A stretch of DNA of 64,000 nt from Meconema thalassinum. Lineage: Eukaryota > Arthropoda > Insecta > Orthoptera > Tettigoniidae. Below the pieces are notes generated by a model. The model did not search any database. It saw nothing but the letters and a program-made list of their open reading frames with translations, and was not told where the DNA came from. The DNA lies in the NCBI GenBank assembly GCA_946902985.2, contig OX336392.1, forward strand, positions 466,824,693-466,888,692, written 5' to 3'. This document shows positions 22,719-35,105 of this stretch, one piece after another. Every line of letters begins with the position of its first letter. The first letter of the stretch is position 1. A program made the translations under genes and the position numbers.

Positions 22719-24362
22719 TTTAGCCTATTTTCAATTTTGAAAAAATAGGCTTATGAGATCACCTTTTGTCCGTGTGGGTGTGTGTGTGTGTGTCTCTTAA
22801 TAACTTTTAAACGGCTGGCGCGATTTCAATGAAACTCGGTAAGTTCATAGTACTATTCCGGGCGACCTCGACCGGTCCCTTCAAATTTTGTTATATCTCA
22901 CCAATCCAACATGGCGGTTCTGCGAAATATTTCACCAGCATTCAATATCTCCGAAACTATTACCGATATCACCCTGGAATTTATTACGGTAATAAAGGGA
23001 ACTACTAGAAGTTCACATATGTGACTTTCGAAAAACTGGTAACTACAAAACCAGCATGGCGGCCACGCGAATTTGCGACTTTTAAATAGACGTTTCTCGC
23101 GATTTAACCAACCAAACGCAATAAAACTTGGTACAGTATATGTTTATACACATTGTAATGCACCGACATCTAACTTGGTTCAATTGTTTATATAACCACA
23201 AGATGTCGGATGAGCGAAATATTTCACCGGCATTCTATATCTCTGAAACTATTAGCTGTATCACCCTGAAATTTTATACGGAGATAAAGGGCACTACTGG
23301 AAGTTCACCTATAAGACTTTCAAAACGAACCTGGCGGCCAAGCGAATTTGAAAATTTTAAATAGACCTTTCTCGCGATTTAATATTCCAAACGCAATGAA
23401 ATCTGGTACAGGAAATGTTTATACGCATTGTAATACACTGGTATCTAATTTAGTTCAATTGTTTTCATAACCTCAAGATGGCGGCTGTGCGAATTTTAAA
23501 ATTAAGTTTTTATTTCTTGTGTCGTAATCATGCGATCGAAGTGAAAGTTTGAATAATGAACGTACGCAATAATTTTCCTTTAATTTTACATGACTCTATT
23601 CCCTATACATTTAACAATCCAACATGGCGACCATCCGAAATATTCAGACGACTATGAATATCTACGAATCTATTATAGCAATCAAACTGATTTTTTTTTG
23701 TTCATAGGGGCTATGAACTTAAGATCACCTATAGGACTTTAAATAACCTGGTGATCACAAATCCAACATGGCGGCGACGCGAAGTATAAATATTCACATG
23801 GACGTTTCTCGCAATTTAACCATCCGAGTGCAGTGAAATCCTTTTACGAATGTTAATCCACTGGCATCTAATTTATTTGAATTGTTTCCATAACCACAAG
23901 ATGGCAGCTGTGCGAAATTTTAAAATCTTCTTATTACTTCTTGTGTCCTAATCATGCGATTGAAGTTGGAATGGGGCGTGGTGGCTCAGCTGTCTAGCTG
24001 TATGCCTCTCACCAAGGCGGTCCGGGTTCGATTCCCGGTCATTGCATGTGAGATTTTCGAATTCCACGTAAAAAGGAGGTCCCGTGGCTCATGATCTCGA
24101 GATTAACGGTCACGTTAAACTACAAGCTTCATTTGAAGTTTGAATGCTACACGTACACAATAATCTACATGTAACAGCACATAACTCTAGGACCTACATA
24201 TATAAAAATCCAACATGGCGACCATCCGAAATATTTAGTCGGTACTCAATGTCTACGAATCAATTTCAGCAATCAAACTGAAATTTTGTATGTTGATAGT
24301 GGCAGTTAATATAAGTAGGATATATGAAAATAGGCTGTATAGTTCTTCACGGAACTACTTGT
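22719..24362 (+). mobile_element. Helentron-like non-autonomous element (copy A)
   Basis: Non-coding insertion of about 1.64 kb in Ty3 integrase. The start TTAGCCTATTTTC and the near-end GAAAATAGGCT are 11-bp subterminal inverted repeats. The 3' end has a hairpin (TAGTTC, loop, GAACTA) followed by CTTGTT. The host site shows no clear duplication, only a run of Ts. Subterminal repeats, a 3' hairpin and insertion at a T-run match Helentron-associated elements (HINE/DINE type). Internally there are blocks around ATGGCGGC and a nested tRNA-derived SINE. Ends are uncertain by about 3 bp. Confidence 0.68.
23973..24130 (+). mobile_element. tRNA-derived SINE nested in Helentron-like copy A
   Basis: Starts GGGGCGTGGTGGCTCAGC (A-box-like) with a B box GGGTTCGATTCCC near 24022-24034, then a non-tRNA body ending CACAAGCTTC-like. 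It is flanked by attgaagttggaat and atttgaagtttgaat. The sister Helentron-like copy has this site uninterrupted near 53207-53222. Confidence 0.82.
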
Positions 24363-25116
24363 TTATACTTCCGTGCTTCTGGATCTGAACTGGCTGGCCT
24401 CCTGACTAAAACTTTTTCCCCAATGAGAAGCGGTCTGTGATATCGCTTCGCACGATTTCTTCTCTGGCGTCTCTCAGCCTGTGCTTGGAGATATTCGAAG
24501 GTTCGCTGGATCCTCAATTCTCGTCCTGGCTGCGCGTCTACAGGTAATGGAATAACACCAGTCCATGGCCTCTCCGGTCTCTGATCCAAATGTAGAATCA
24601 CGGGCACCTGACCTGTCACCTCATGCACAGTATTATTTATTCAGTACTCAATTACATCCAAGACATCGATCCACTTCCAGTTCTCTTCAGAGCAGTAAAT
24701 TTTCATATATTTTTGGATATCTGTCATAACGCGTTCAACGGTGCTAGCCTCAGGATGGCGAATGGTAGATAGAATCTGCCTGATTCCTAAATTTGCCAAT
24801 TCCCGACGAAATTCTGCGCTAGTAAAACAACTCCCGTGGTCTGAGAGTAGGTTATCCGGTTTCCCAAGTATCGGAATATCTCTTTTTTCAATCGTTTTAA
24901 TACCTGCTTTGAGCTGGTCTTCTGTATGGGGCATAATACCACCATTTTTGAGAATACATCCATGGCTACAAAAATATGTCGATTGCCTCTACGTGCTCTA
25001 GGCAGTGGTCCAAAGTTTTCTACACTCATTAGCTGCCTTGGCTTCTCTGGTAACAACGAAATGGGTCGTTGTCTCATTAAAAAGGATTTGGCTTTACCCT
25101 TTGGCACAAATCGCAT
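24363..25116 (-). pseudogene. pol: Ty3 pol: integrase catalytic core
   Basis: Integrase inserts the DNA copy into the genome. The frame includes AMDVFSKMVVL (first catalytic Asp), LLSDHGSCFTSAEF (second Asp) and HPEASTVERV (catalytic Glu). The pieces lie in different frames around 24787-24934 and near 24628-24641, so at least two frameshifts are present. The region then runs into a basic segment before the Helentron-like insertion. Confidence 0.82.
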
Positions 25117-26406
25117 GTCCTAATAGCATTTCTTACAGTTTCTCTTAACTTCGGCCAAATGAATGCTTCTTTCAGTAGAGCAGTTATCTTATCTATACCG
25201 GGATGTCCAAACGCTCTGTGTGCTAGCCACACCAATCTCCTCTGCAAAGATGCAGGGATAACAATTCTTTGACGGGTATGGTCTACATCATCCCACTTGT
25301 GTAGCATCTGATTGTACCATACGTAGTCTTTTGATAATGCCTCTGCCTCTCTGTATATTGCAGTTCCCCTTGCTAAGCGTCCCTCGAAGTAATCAATCAT
25401 CATCTTCAACCACGGATCCTCGCGTTGTAGGTTGGTAAGATTCTTCAAGTCATCTAAGGTCTTCTGATCTCGATTTTCAATCTGGACAGCTAGAGTTTCC
25501 TCTTCTCTTGGATATCGGCTTAACATGTCCGGTATTACATTCTCTTTCCCTGGACAGTATTCTATTTCCACATTGAACTGTTGAATATACAGGGACCATC
25601 TTGTCAACCTCTGGCTAGACAAATCCGTCTTTAACAAAAATGTTAAAGCTTTATGGTCTGCTCTGAGGACGATTTGAAAGCCATACACGAGTTTACGCCA
25701 GTACTTCAATGCGTACAGAATTGCGAGCAACTCTATCTCTGTGATCGTGTAATTTTTCTCATGGGCCCTCAATCTCCTACTTATAAAGGCAATAAAAACT
25801 TTCTCCTCGGGCTTATCAACATTTTCTTGGAACAGCATCGCTCCTATCCCAACAAGTGATGCATCCGTCTGTATTATGAACTTCTGGGTATAATCAGGGT
25901 ATCCCAGCTTCACGTATTCCAAAAGCATTTGTTTTGACCTCACGAATGCTTCTTGACATTGCTCCGTCCAATTCCACCTGCCGCCTTTCTTCAATAAATC
26001 TTGCAGGGGTGCCACAGTTGTAGTATAGTTTGGGCAGTGGTTAGCAAAGAATCCAATTGCTCCCAAATACTGTCGGACGTGCTTAACTTTCGTGGGTCGA
26101 GGAAAATTTCGAATTACCTCTAATTTCTCTGGGTTTGGCTTACTCTGGGTTTGGCTTAACTCCCTTTTCATCGACAACGTGCCATAGGAATTTAACTTCC
26201 CTCTGACAGAAGTGCGATTTCTTGATATTAACCTTAAAATTAGCTTCACGAAGGTTATCCAGCAACTTCTTCAGGTCTCTCATGTGCTCCTCCAGAGATT
26301 CTGATGTGAGTAGAATGTCATCTACGTATCTGATGGTACTCTCTTTAACATCATCCGATAGATTGCGATCTAACGCTCTTATCAAAGCTGACCCAGCTGT
26401 TTTCTA
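25077..26406 (-). pseudogene. pol: Ty3 pol: RT palm, RNase H and integrase zinc finger
   Basis: The right part has the RT catalytic motif YVDDILL. RNase H follows with IIQTDAS, TEIELLAI and ADHKALTF. The integrase HHCC zinc finger ends in CDLCQR at about 25090. A 16-bp tandem duplication (26127-26142 and 26143-26158) shifts the frame between the palm and the connection domain. Another frameshift at about 26390-26406 separates this from the upstream RT, and a third lies near 25080-25116. The gene cannot be translated through. Confidence 0.85.
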
Positions 26407-26994
26407 ATCAAAAGGTAATTTAAAAATGTGTATGTATGTTGATCAAACATTAATCCTGTCAATAGACTCGTTTTCTTCTCCAATTCAAGATGGTGAAAGC
26501 TCGACGTAATATCTAAATTTGTAAATATGGTCTTCCCTTTAAATTTTCTGAGGATTTCTTTAATAGGTGGCACTTGGTCAAACTCTGGTATCACCTTCAT
26601 ATTTAAATGCCTCAAATCCAGGCACACTCTGACAGTCCCGTCTGTCTTAGGTACGATTACCAATGGGCTTACATAAGGCGTAGGTGTTTTCTCAATAACA
26701 CCGGCCTCCAACATCTCCTGAATTGCTTCTTTGACCTTAGTATAGTGCTTTTCGGCTATAGGGTAGGGTTTCTGCCTAAATGGTGTCCAGTCGTTAACTT
26801 GGAAAGCATAAGTGAAGTTCTTTATACGACCAGGTCTCGAGTCAAAGACTTCCTTCTGTTCCAATAACAATTTCTTTAAATTTCCTTTATCTCTTGGACC
26901 AATTATTGCTTCTTCTAGTTTTTCCAAAATATATTCTTCCAGTTCGGGTTCCAGATCTTTCTCCATGTCTGCGGCTAGTGTTTTCAGTTCATCT
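26407..26994 (-). pseudogene. pol: Ty3 pol: N-terminal half of reverse transcriptase
   Basis: Contains FRQKPYPIAEKH, VSPLVIVPKTDG and VCLDLRHLN, the conserved start of Ty3 RT, then TNLDITSSFHHLEL. Family members usually have LDLxxGY-type wording at this last place, so SSF is a divergence. It begins right after the HTR copy at 27010-27736, which separates it from the protease. Confidence 0.85.
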
Positions 26995-27009
26995 TCTAAA
27001 TGCTCGATA

Positions 27010-27736
27010 CCCCCAGGGGCTCACATCTTGTGGGCGTGGGTTGGCGACCACGGGGCCCCAGCTGAGTCTGGCATTGCTTCCACTTACTTGTGCCGGGCTC
27101 CTCTCTGTCTTCTTTCCTGTCGACCTCACTTGGTCAACTCTTGTTCTCTTCTGACCCCGACGGTATTAGGGTATCCGAGGCCTAGGGAGTCTCTTCCTTT
27201 CCCGCCTTAATTGGCCCTTGTCTCATCTTTTCTGATACCCTCCTTCTGCGAGGGGTCAGCCTTCTTTTTCTTTTCATGTTATCTCCTGCCTTCTGCTTAA
27301 GGCCCTCAAGGAGGCCGGGTGTATGTAGCCCCACCACTTTTGGTGCACCCTAGATAATGCTACACCCTCAGGGGCTCACGGCTGGTGAGTTCGGGAGTTG
27401 GCGACCCCGAGGGATTCCTGAGCTGGGTCCGATTTCCCTTTTTGTCCCTTGCCTTTGGGGCGGACCCTCTCCTCTTTCACTTTCCTGTCTGCCTTTCATG
27501 GCTCTCCTTCCTTCCAAGTCCCTCAATCCGCCTTCTTCGAGGGTTTAGGGTATTTCTTTTCCTCCTGTCCTTTATTTGCCTTATTCTCCTTTAGTTTTCC
27601 ATTTCTTCTTCTAGTATGTAGGTTAGTGGTTAGTTTTAAGTTCGCATTTCATTTTCATCTTCACGATCACCCAAACCATCAGGGGCCGATAACCTAGATG
27701 TTAGGCCCCTTAAAACAACAATTATCATCATCATCA
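27010..27736 (+). mobile_element. HTR retroposon, short form (copy 5), in Ty3 pol
   Basis: Flanked by the 15-bp repeat tctaaatgctcgata (26995-27009 and 27737-27751). It lies between the protease and RT coding regions, opposite to Ty3 transcription. Full dimeric body with hairpin and ATC tail. Confidence 0.95.
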
Positions 27737-27751
27737 TCTAAATGCTCGATA

Positions 27752-28762
27752 GCTAACACTTCCTCCTCAGCCATGTCTCTGTATGTATGGCATACTTGTT
27801 CATCTGTCCCTGGTTCATTCTGTTTGAGTGAGACCTCTAAGCCTTCAGCTTCCTCGTTCACACGGAACATTACTCTGTCCTGTGGTAGGTCTATTACCAC
27901 TCTGTATTCCCTTATAAACTCTGCCCCAATAATGAGGTTAAAAGGCAATTTGTTTACTAGTAGAAAACTCTGTGAAAAAATAGAGCCTCCTATCTGTAAG
28001 TCTAGGAATACCTGATATTTGCATATCATCGTCTTGTCAGGAATGACACCTTTTATTTTGACACTTGAGATAGGTATTTTCAAAACATATTCTCTCTGCG
28101 CTATCTCATTATACAAAGCTTGTGTCATAAGACACACCGTTGAACCCGTGTCTAACAGACTTCTTATCTTCAACCCTGCCACTCTTACTAATATATTGGG
28201 CAATTCTCTTTTGATCATGACCTGTGATCCTCCTGTATCCCCGATTAATTCTTCCGGTTTGGCTATCCAATTAATGATGTTGACCGCCTTCCATCCATCA
28301 TTTTCAAATTCTTCTAATTTCGGAGTTTTTTTTTCTTTCTCTACAGCGCCAGTCCCGTTAGAGTTTCTTCTCTCCTGTTCACTGCGCTGTAACTCCAAAC
28401 TTTTAGCTCCGTCTCCATATCTGTCTGGTGACGTCCTATTTTGCATAGCTTCTTGCCAGCGGACTTGCTGCTTCTGTGGTTCTTCTCCCCTTTCATTGAG
28501 GTATTGCAATGAAGTGTGATAACGTTCCTCTACCTCGTCATCAAAGTTACGCCTTCTTTCCTGGGGTCTCCAATTCCGATTGTTGCCTTCTTGGCCATTG
28601 TTACCTCCATTATTTTGGTACGGTCTACTCCTTGTATTCTGTTGATTCCAAGAATTTCGGCCTCCTCTTCCTCTACCAGCATCTCCTTTGTACTTCGGTT
28701 GCCATCTTCTGGGTTCATGTTCCCATTGACGTCCGTTGGAATCTAACGTTTCAGTGCTAGTA
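27752..28762 (-). pseudogene. pol: Ty3 pol: Arg/Gly-rich linker and aspartic protease
   Basis: The start overlaps the end of gag in another frame. A Gly/Arg/Asn-rich basic stretch (about 28560-28690) probably binds nucleic acid in place of a zinc knuckle. It is followed by the retroviral-type aspartic protease with active site LLDTGSTVCLM and the downstream NLIIGAEFI motif. The protease would cut the Gag-Pol polyprotein. The frame is open up to the HTR insertion. Confidence 0.82.
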
Positions 28763-30671
28763 GCTTTATTATTTTCGGAGCTTTGTACTGGTCAGTCTGC
28801 GTGTTGGTCACGTGTACCTGTTCCACGGTTCGATTCTGACGCATAGTATTGGATGTTGTGAGGTCCAGTTGCCTAAGAACTGCCTCCATTTCCATTGCGG
28901 TTTTTGCATTTGCCGAAATCAGCAGCCTTTGGATTTCATAAGGAAGTTGTTTGGCAATAGCAATACATAGCTCTAGCTCGCTAGGTTTCTGGTCAAGTTC
29001 CTTAAACCGACACATCTGAGATATGAAGAATTCAGCGTACTTCGTTGGATTGTTGGTGCTGTATCTTTTCGAGTACAAATCCAATCGTAAATTCTGTTGG
29101 GTCATCGGATCCCAGTATCGCTTCAAAAAGGCTTCCCGAAACTCCTCGACAGTATCGAAGGTATAACGGAAACTGCGAAACCATAACGCACATTCTCCCT
29201 CCGTTAGTTTCTCTATGGCTCGTAGCCTGCGCTCTTGTGGTATCCGCGCATCGTTTAAATATTCGGACACTTCTTTCAACCAATACTTCTGTGTCATATT
29301 ACAATGGCTACCTGAAAATTTTCTTGGTTTGTCTTCGCTTGCTCTAATTACACTTATAACTTGGTTGTGAATAGCATTTTCATGCGGCGTAGAAGCTGCA
29401 ATCGGTGCACCTGGCGTCATATATGTACTTTCGCCTGGGCCTGTAGCATTCCTTATTATAGGTTGGGTTTCTAAATCTGCCCACTTGGTTTTCCTCATAT
29501 CTTCCACGCTGCCTTCACTTGACTTAGGATCTTTCATTAGGGTTTCCTCCTGTCCTATTATCCTAGTCTCCATTTGATTGTGGCGCATCTCTGCTCTTTC
29601 CAATCGGGTGATTACCTCTTTTTCTATTCTGCTAAGCCTATCCCTGTTCTCTTCTGCCACTTGAAATATTTTCTTCTTATCTTCCTTCCGGCTTTGCTTG
29701 ATATGGGATATTTCATCCTCTACATCTTCCTTTAATTGAGCAAGGGTCTTGTCGCTTGCCTCTGGCTTTTGGCCTTCTCTCACTTCGAGTTCTTCTCTCA
29801 GCCCTTTAATTTCCTCTTGGATATGTCCATTGACCTTTGATATTTCGCTTCGGACCTTAGCGATTTCCCCTCTGTTTCCCTCTTGCCTTTTGTTGACGAT
29901 AACAACGTCGCTTTGAATTTGGTCCAGTTCTTGATGAACTTTGCTCATCTGACCCTTTATGTTGCCTACCAGCTCTTTACTTTCGTTAGCGATAGCCTTA
30001 ATCTCTCCTATTTCCTGACATTGATCTAATATGTTCTGATCCTGCTTCTTTAGATCCCAGTTAATCGCTCTAGCATAACCTTTTAACTTTTCATCCCATT
30101 TACTGTCATTCTCTTCTAATCTCTGATCTACCGTTCTAGTAAATTCTGAAAATTGTTTTGCTTGGCGTTCGAGATTCGCCTCATTTTGGATTTGAATATC
30201 CTTAATGTCATTAGACAGCGCATCTAACCTACTGTTTGTTTCATCCTGCGCATGCTTATATGCCTGTAAATTACTTTCAAGTTTGGCTTCTATCGCCTCG
30301 AAACGCTTATCGGTCTTAACCTGCATTTCTGATATAATGCTTACAACGGTTTCAGTTACCTCGGTCTTAATTGTTTCTTGCATTTGACCTAACTTATCAT
30401 TTATTTCTGCCTTATTTGCATCCAATCGCTTGTTTATTTCAACCTGATTATTATTCATTGCAACCTGAATTGCATTAATTGCCGCCTGATTGGCATCTAA
30501 ACGATTACTCAATTCAACCTGATTATTATTAATTGCCAACTGATTAGCATCTAAACAGTTGTTTATTTCATCCTGGAAGGCCTTGGCTTCCAGCTTATTC
30601 TGTTCATTAACAGCGTCAAAATGCTGTTTTAGCTCTGCAATCCCCCGCAAAATTCCCTCCGTACCAGCCAT
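28743..30671 (-). CDS. gag: Ty3 gag, intact frame (642 aa)
   Basis: Encodes the structural protein of the virus-like particle. The N-terminal 400 residues are a long, probably coiled-coil region, with repeated ANQAAINAIQ-like and LDAN-like heptads near the start (about 30450-30590). From about 29330 to 28830 a Ty3-type capsid domain is visible (KPRKFSGSHCNMTQKYWLKE, then LRAIEKLTEGECALWF and FREAFLKRYWDP). No CCHC knuckle is present before the stop. The frame overlaps the pol frame by about 46 nt, with pol in the -1 frame. The start ATG at 30671 is the first in the frame (MAGTEGILRGIAELKQHFD). Confidence 0.85.
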   Translation of the reverse strand: MAGTEGILRGIAELKQHFDAVNEQNKLEAKAFQDEINNCLDANQLAINNNQVELSNRLDANQAAINAIQVAMNNNQVEINKRLDANKAEINDKLGQMQETIKTEVTETVVSIISEMQVKTDKRFEAIEAKLESNLQAYKHAQDETNSRLDALSNDIKDIQIQNEANLERQAKQFSEFTRTVDQRLEENDSKWDEKLKGYARAINWDLKKQDQNILDQCQEIGEIKAIANESKELVGNIKGQMSKVHQELDQIQSDVVIVNKRQEGNRGEIAKVRSEISKVNGHIQEEIKGLREELEVREGQKPEASDKTLAQLKEDVEDEISHIKQSRKEDKKKIFQVAEENRDRLSRIEKEVITRLERAEMRHNQMETRIIGQEETLMKDPKSSEGSVEDMRKTKWADLETQPIIRNATGPGESTYMTPGAPIAASTPHENAIHNQVISVIRASEDKPRKFSGSHCNMTQKYWLKEVSEYLNDARIPQERRLRAIEKLTEGECALWFRSFRYTFDTVEEFREAFLKRYWDPMTQQNLRLDLYSKRYSTNNPTKYAEFFISQMCRFKELDQKPSELELCIAIAKQLPYEIQRLLISANAKTAMEMEAVLRQLDLTTSNTMRQNRTVEQVHVTNTQTDQYKAPKIIKLLALKR

Positions 30672-32603
30672 TCGTACTACAATTCACTTTGAGATATAGC
30701 CAGGCTTCCTGGATACATGTGTGGATTCGTTTTGAAGAGAAATACAAGACACTGTACACATATTGTAAGATTGTACATAAAATTTGGATTTTAGGATAAA
30801 TTGTGGATTGGGTGCGTAGCGCTTATACCCTTGGGCAATTCTCTTCTCAATAGAGAGGTTCTGCGTTACTTCAAAAGCCTACTGAACTCAAAAATCACTC
30901 AAACACAGTTTGAGGCAAAAAAATAATTATTATGGTTTTCCCCATGGAATACCATATACAATCTATGGGGTTTCCCTAAATCCTATAAGCTCCACAAACC
31001 TGGTCGCCATGATAAATATATGGATGGTTTGGCCTCGTAAGACATCGCAGCAACCATCCAAGGACTCGGTTTTACTGTCGAATGCCCCACCTTGGGTCTT
31101 GCCATGATAAATATGTGAGAGAGAGAGTCTTACCATGTTTTGCCCACACACGGGCGACATGATACATATGTAGATGGTTGACTACTTATCAAAATTTATA
31201 TTGTTTGTATCGGAGCTTAGCTAAGGTTAGGTGCGGTCATTCCCCTAATTCATTTTATTCGTTACGTTAATAGAGCTGTTGACACTAGATCTTGACCGAC
31301 TAAAGTTGTACCTTTAGCTCAAATCACTGTACAGGACATCAAATCCCATGCACCCATGTGAGTAATTTCCATGGAAAACCTGCTTCTGCCTCCAGCCAGC
31401 ATCAGTCCTCAGGCGTGTACCGTCCTCCCACTGAGCAGTTGCATATTTTTGATCTGAGATTAAAAGGTATCAACTCTACAATAATAGAGCACAACTCTAT
31501 TCTAAAGACTTTAATTAAGCTCTAAATCATGGCTTCAAACAAACAAAAACACAATCCCAACATTATAACACAAAACAATGCAAAATTACTCCTACAATCC
31601 ACTAATATTCGCACTTTATCCTAGCAAATCCAAATGATTATTCATTCATTTACCATGAGATTAACATCAAAATTCATTCTCAAGTGCGCTGATGCACGGG
31701 TAAATTACACGTAAACTGTACTTATAATCTTATGTCACCTGTTGTGACCCCTTTAATTTCACAATCTTAATTGGTTACTTTCAACACATCCTAATTTACA
31801 TTATGCGTACAATTGTGTTCTGTATCTCTCCTCCCACCAAAATGCTTTACCATGCATTAACCAATTTATGGGTTGCATATCAAATTTACTTGCAACTCCA
31901 CTGTTACTTGTAATCATACTCCTTTCTGCAGTTCCCTTTCTGCAGTTCCATTTTCTACAGTTCCACTGTATGCTGTCATCAGTTCAATTTCAAAGATACC
32001 GTTACCGCTGTGTCGGATGGTATATTATGCTACCCTTGCGTGGGCATAGCCTATGGCATCTAGTGTCGACCTTTAGAACAAAGTGACAATGTCAGTATAA
32101 AAACGCAACTTTCAACAACTCGTAAGTTTGCCAAATTTTAAGTCATCAGGATGATCCGTAATTATCAATGTGTTTCAAATCACACAAATTCATTATACAA
32201 TACAACAACGACTCTTTTTTTTATTACAAACAGGGTTTCAAAGTCTGTCCATTCTAAATGTCAACCTCCAAGGGTCGTTTAAAAATCTCTCCCTCGGCCC
32301 TTCCTGTATATAATGGGCTGAGTCGGGCGGTAACAAAACACTCGTTCCGTCCTTTACTATGTTTCCTCTTCCTTTATCTCCAAGCAGTAACTTGTGGCTT
32401 TAAATACCATAGTGCAGTCTCACGGACCTACACATCCCATATGATTTAACTAAACTGTATGCAAGATAGGTTATGGACTTGTTTAAACATTTATTCCTAA
32501 CCTTAGGATATTAATAACTGGCCTCAACAGGTCCATATTCATTATATGAAGGAACGAGATTCATCATTCACTGGTCGAATTGGCTAGTCGGCATCTTATT
32601 AAA
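30672..32603 (-). other. Putative 5' leader of the Ty3 element, non-coding
   Basis: About 1.9 kb between the right LTR and gag. There is no supported reading frame. It contains a phrase gccatgataaatat repeated near 31005 and 31100, and about 60 bp (31352-31412) shared with 8438-8500. No TGG-type primer-binding site is visible just inside the LTR. The leader is longer than usual and could hide an older insertion. Confidence 0.5.
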
Positions 32604-35105
32604 TGATACGATCAGGCACATCCTGCCGCCAACAAAATTCACTTCCCAGGAGCTGAATTATTTCAATAGCTTGTTCTCGGTCGATATCAGGTGTCATGCT
32701 GAGGTTTCCATTGTTATCCTCCCATACACCACTGGATTCGAACCCGGAACATTTCATGGCAAGGGTCAATCACTAATTACGCTCTGGACATAATAAATAT
32801 CTCTGTATGCCCTAGGCTATACGAGATTTCACACGTCGAATAGATTACCTGGTTTCCGTGACCATGGTGGTATAATCCCGTCCTTTAATTAGTAAGATAA
32901 ATCTATCAATTACTCTTACAAGCTTATTCACAAGCTGCAAATTCAATTCTCTATTAAACCCTTCCATTTCCTAGATTCTTGCATATTTATTTCCACCATC
33001 ATAATATACTCTGATATTAAATTGCTTTGCTTAGCCCTTCATGTATCATATTACTGCTTGGATAGATAAATATTCCAATTAGCATATATATTTTGCTTAC
33101 AACCATTTTTCCCTGATGTGTATTCATTTATTCTTATTATTATCATTATTACTGACATGAATTACCATAACCGACACAACGTAACCCTTTTCAATAACCG
33201 AACATCCGTGTTCGTTACGTTACGTTTCTATATACAGGAGTTGCCATTTTACATTAGTGGTAACGATTTATCCACTCAATGATGTACAAAGATATCTCAA
33301 CTTGACTAAAATCAACACAACAATACTATTTTGAGGTTCTACCTCCTAAATTGACTCTTATAGGCATATTTTATAAATTTTGAAATCACTCAACATACAG
33401 TGGACTATAATTACTACAAAATCATGGTTTTTGGGTACTCACATTGGTTAATCTGGTGGCTCCCACCACGCATTTCTTCCAGTAATGCCCGCCATTATTT
33501 GCAAATTAGCAAGGCATTCTTACACTTCTCACACACATTATACATAACTTTTGCCTTACAAAACACACGGCAATTTGCTTTTCCATATTGAGGCTGTTGC
33601 TTCCTTATTCACACAACACTTTATAGCACTTGTTACACTATTAATCTTACATATATTTAACAGATCATCACAAAAATCACACGAATGCTATGTACATTTC
33701 TTAATGGTTGACCTCTCCGTGCAGAATATCAAAAATGCAGGCCCTGAAGATCTATTCCTCACTGCTATCCGCATCTCGATTGAAAGTCTCGATTGTCTGC
33801 CTAAGGATTCCTATCGGTCCCCCAAACTGTCTATGAATTTCTATCCTTAGATAAATTTCCTGATATCGCATAAATATGCTTGCATATCGTCCTGAGCATT
33901 AATTATATTGGTATTCCTATGAAATTTCATCAATCGCATAACACAGTTTATATCTGCGCAGTCCGACATCCTATCATATGTCTAACCAATAGTTTACATA
34001 CTGCGCTCAACCCTTGTACATTGTACTTGTACACATTACCACTTTCAATTGTACTACCTCATATATCACACGGTACATTTCCGGCGTGCTTGATAGTAGT
34101 CCCTCGTAATGCCGACTATAAACGTATGGCACGACTGTCCTTAATAATTGGTATTAATAAATGCCTTACTGCATGGCTCTTCATGTTGAAGTCCGAGCGT
34201 CCCTTCCTGAACTCGGTAACGTGCATTTCGAATTAGACTGCGGTTCAACTGACTACATTAATCGTTATTAATTCATGTCTTAATGCATGATTATTATGTT
34301 GCTGCACTTAGAATGTTGAAGTCCGCGCGTCCCTTTTCTGGACTCCTGCGACGTGCGCTTCGCACTAGACTGTGGTTCGACTGACCGCGTCTGTCCTTTC
34401 TCTAGCCCTTATATCCGTTTGGAGAGAAAAAGTAGACCGAAAATTTCCCTGCAGCGTCATTTTCTCTCACAGTATGATTCTGGTCTTGAAATAACGTTTT
34501 TATGATGCATTTTTCCTCGCTGATCACAAATCTGTCTGCGTGCTTGAGGATCGATCGGCCAATTAATTAATATTAATTGCCTTTGCCAGCGCTTCCCCAC
34601 GCCGCGTCCTAGGTAAATCCCTGAAGACATGGTTAGATCTCGCCGCTAACCTCAGATCTACTGTGTCACTGCGCGTTCCATTAAATCTGCCTCGATTTCC
34701 ATGTTTAATGACTTTATAATTAGCCTCCCGGCTATACATTCACATAGGTGCAATCATGTCTGAGTTACTCCAATCACGAGTAATCATTAAATTACACTGG
34801 TATCTCCCCATTCCTCTGGCATCTTCCTTATGTAACGGGGAATAACTTGACCATATATTAGCCTCCTGACCTGCTCCAGACGGCCTAAGTAGGTCCCAGA
34901 GAGTGACACGGCTCCAAGAAACCACGCCCATATTCCAGAGCCATTTGGCAACTGTCAAGCGCTCAAACTTTCTGTGCTCAGTCCAGAATTGTATACGCCA
35001 ACAGCCCAATAATGCAGTATTCTGCTATTACCCCCTGCATTATATTAACAAATAATGTCAGAATTAGTTCATATCACAACAGTGATTTAATGTGTATTTT
35101 CTCTA

